From assembly GCA_948356915.1 (NCBI GenBank), contig CAOJCG010000003.1:52338-116337 (forward strand): a stretch of 64,000 nucleotides of DNA, written 5' to 3'. Below are positions 63,051-64,000 of this stretch, in pieces. The notes beneath the pieces are model-generated. The model ran no database searches and was not told where the DNA came from. It worked only from the letters and a program-made list of their open reading frames with translations. The translations under genes and the position numbers were made by a program. Origin of the DNA: an uncultured Clostridiaceae bacterium. Its GTDB lineage: Bacteria; Bacillota; Clostridia; TANB77; CAG-508. Within the stretch, counting starts at the first letter, position 1. Each line of letters starts with the position of its first letter.

Positions 63051-64000
63051 TTATATATTAAATTCTTCTAATCCCACATCATATTTCAGTAATGCTAAAG
63101 CATCAACTGTATTAATCTTACCATCTTTATTAACATCTAATGCTTGTTTTTGTGTATCAGTTAAATTAACTATTCCTACGTCAAATTTCAATGCATTTAA
63201 AGCATCAATTGTATTAACTTTTCCATCACTATTTATATCTCCCATTTTTACAACTGTATATGTTTGATTATCAATAGTCACAGTATAACCTGTTCCAATG
63301 TTTCCACTACTTATAGTCTCTCCTTTTGCATTTTTTACTGTTACCTGTTTACCACTATTTTTTTCTTTTATTGTCTCTACTGTTGTTTCTGGCTCACATA
63401 TTAATTTATCATTTTCTAATTTAAATTTATTATTTGGTTCTAGTATTTTTATATAATTTTGTGCAATATACCCTTGTCTTCCATCTGGTAGTTTCACTCT
63501 ATCCCAAATATAACCATTTAAATTATATTGATTTTTCTCTATTCTTGTTAGTTTTTGTCCTGCATTTAGTAGGGTTATTGCTGTTTCATCTGTTCCTGGA
63601 CCATTTCTTAAATATACTCCTGTAGTTGTTACTACATTTTCATTGCAATTTGTTATATCGTCAATTTGTGTTAAGTACCCACTTGATACATATCCTTTTC
63701 TTCCATCTGGTAAAACTACTTTATCCCAATATATTCCGCCTGTCGCAGTATTAGCCTTTTCTATTCTTAATAGAGTATAACCTCTATTAAGCTCTACTAC
63801 TATATTTTCATCTGATGCAGTACTTGTAGTGCTTCTTACTCTCACACTATTTCCTTCTATTTTTACATTCTGTGTAACTATATCTTTTGATACAGGTTCT
63901 CTACAAGGTATGCTTGGCATATTTTTGTATACAGGTATTCTAAATTCTATTACATTTTCTATAAAGCCTAATTCTTTATAAGTGTTTCTTGCTGTTCTTC
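63051..64000 (-). CDS. SH3/dockerin wall protein, 5' end beyond window
   Basis: The frame is open past ATG 63920 to the window edge (R-T-A-R-N-T-Y-K-E-L-G-F), so the start is outside. Visible: a segment with IPVYKNMPSIPC before two SH3-like domains (EGNSVRVRS and GVYLRNGPG onward) and a C-terminal dockerin pair (GDINSDGKVNTIDALN and DVNKDGKINTVDALAL, with Ca2+-binding Asp/Asn positions). It probably is a wall-associated hydrolase such as a glucosaminidase. The dockerin could bind the cohesin-like domain of the neighbouring protein. Confidence 0.8.
   Translation of the reverse strand, partial: RTARNTYKELGFIENVIEFRIPVYKNMPSIPCREPVSKDIVTQNVKIEGNSVRVRSTTSTASDENIVVELNRGYTLLRIEKANTATGGIYWDKVVLPDGRKGYVSSGYLTQIDDITNCNENVVTTTGVYLRNGPGTDETAITLLNAGQKLTRIEKNQYNLNGYIWDRVKLPDGRQGYIAQNYIKILEPNNKFKLENDKLICEPETTVETIKEKNSGKQVTVKNAKGETISSGNIGTGYTVTIDNQTYTVVKMGDINSDGKVNTIDALNALKFDVGIVNLTDTQKQALDVNKDGKINTVDALALLKYDVGLEEFNI

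Noticed and set aside
1..64000. Reassignment of TGA to Trp
   Set aside because: prfB is present with its TGA autoregulation signal, and conserved genes stop cleanly at TGA.

Overview
The window reads as chromosome from a very AT-rich, low-GC Firmicute of the class Clostridia, probably an uncultured gut lineage. Support for this: sporulation-linked yabP-yabQ-divIC next to prfB and rho, Arg written mostly as AGA, a bile-salt-hydrolase-type enzyme, dockerin, SH3 and cadherin-like wall proteins, and a BceRS/BceAB-type module. The class is well supported; anything finer is inference.

Layout. 1-6.9 kb: an accessory stress- or defence-like cluster (partial unknown protein, VWA protein, 1,578-aa protein with kinase-like domains). 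7.1-12.0 kb: core genes prfB, a membrane protein, yabP, yabQ, divIC-like, rho. 12.0-18.8 kb: a compact filamentous-phage (inovirus-type) prophage with coat proteins, adhesin, Zot-type ATPase, origin hairpins and HUH Rep. 19-22.5 kb: NADAR-like protein, PHP phosphoesterase, Xer-type recombinase. 22.6-34.4 kb: housekeeping and accessory genes (LysM, DUF362, HD, Nudix, ZIP transporter, bile salt hydrolase, TfoX-N, VanY, Ca2+ antiporter, racemase). 34.6-38.9 kb: ABC exporter and TetR regulator. 39.4-42.9 kb: Nudix, feoB-feoA, second TetR. 43.4-48.7 kb: GT51 enzyme, a small accessory gene and a YxeA/BceAB operon. 48.8-55.3 kb: accessory island with a radical SAM/flavoprotein cassette and a type III toxin-antitoxin locus. 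55.3-57.2 kb: the two-component pair. 57.7-64 kb: eno, tRNA-Gln, small hypotheticals, tRNA-Thr and two surface proteins.

Main observation. Eight genes that look intact by homology are each interrupted by one extra base, and the event is the same every time: a C immediately before a Gly GGN codon, which creates an in-frame CGG. Skipping that C (+1) restores the full protein. The genes are prfB (inside the GGQ catalytic loop), yabP, a ZIP transporter (second codon), an ABC permease, its ABC ATPase (just before Walker A), a TetR regulator, a GT51 transglycosylase, and a surface protein that gains a 67-codon tail. In the genes that look native I found no CGG read as ordinary Arg. The 13 in-frame CGGs that do look like ordinary Arg codons all lie in genes that look acquired. 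This suggests that CGG is a +1 frameshift codon in this lineage, unless a very specific sequence artefact is responsible.

Other points of note are a complete type III (CptIN/ToxIN-like) toxin-antitoxin locus with a promoter, two 49-nt RNA repeats, a terminator and the toxin; the inovirus with paired origin hairpins; a protein with three kinase-like segments separated by zinc ribbons; and several families of intergenic inverted repeats.
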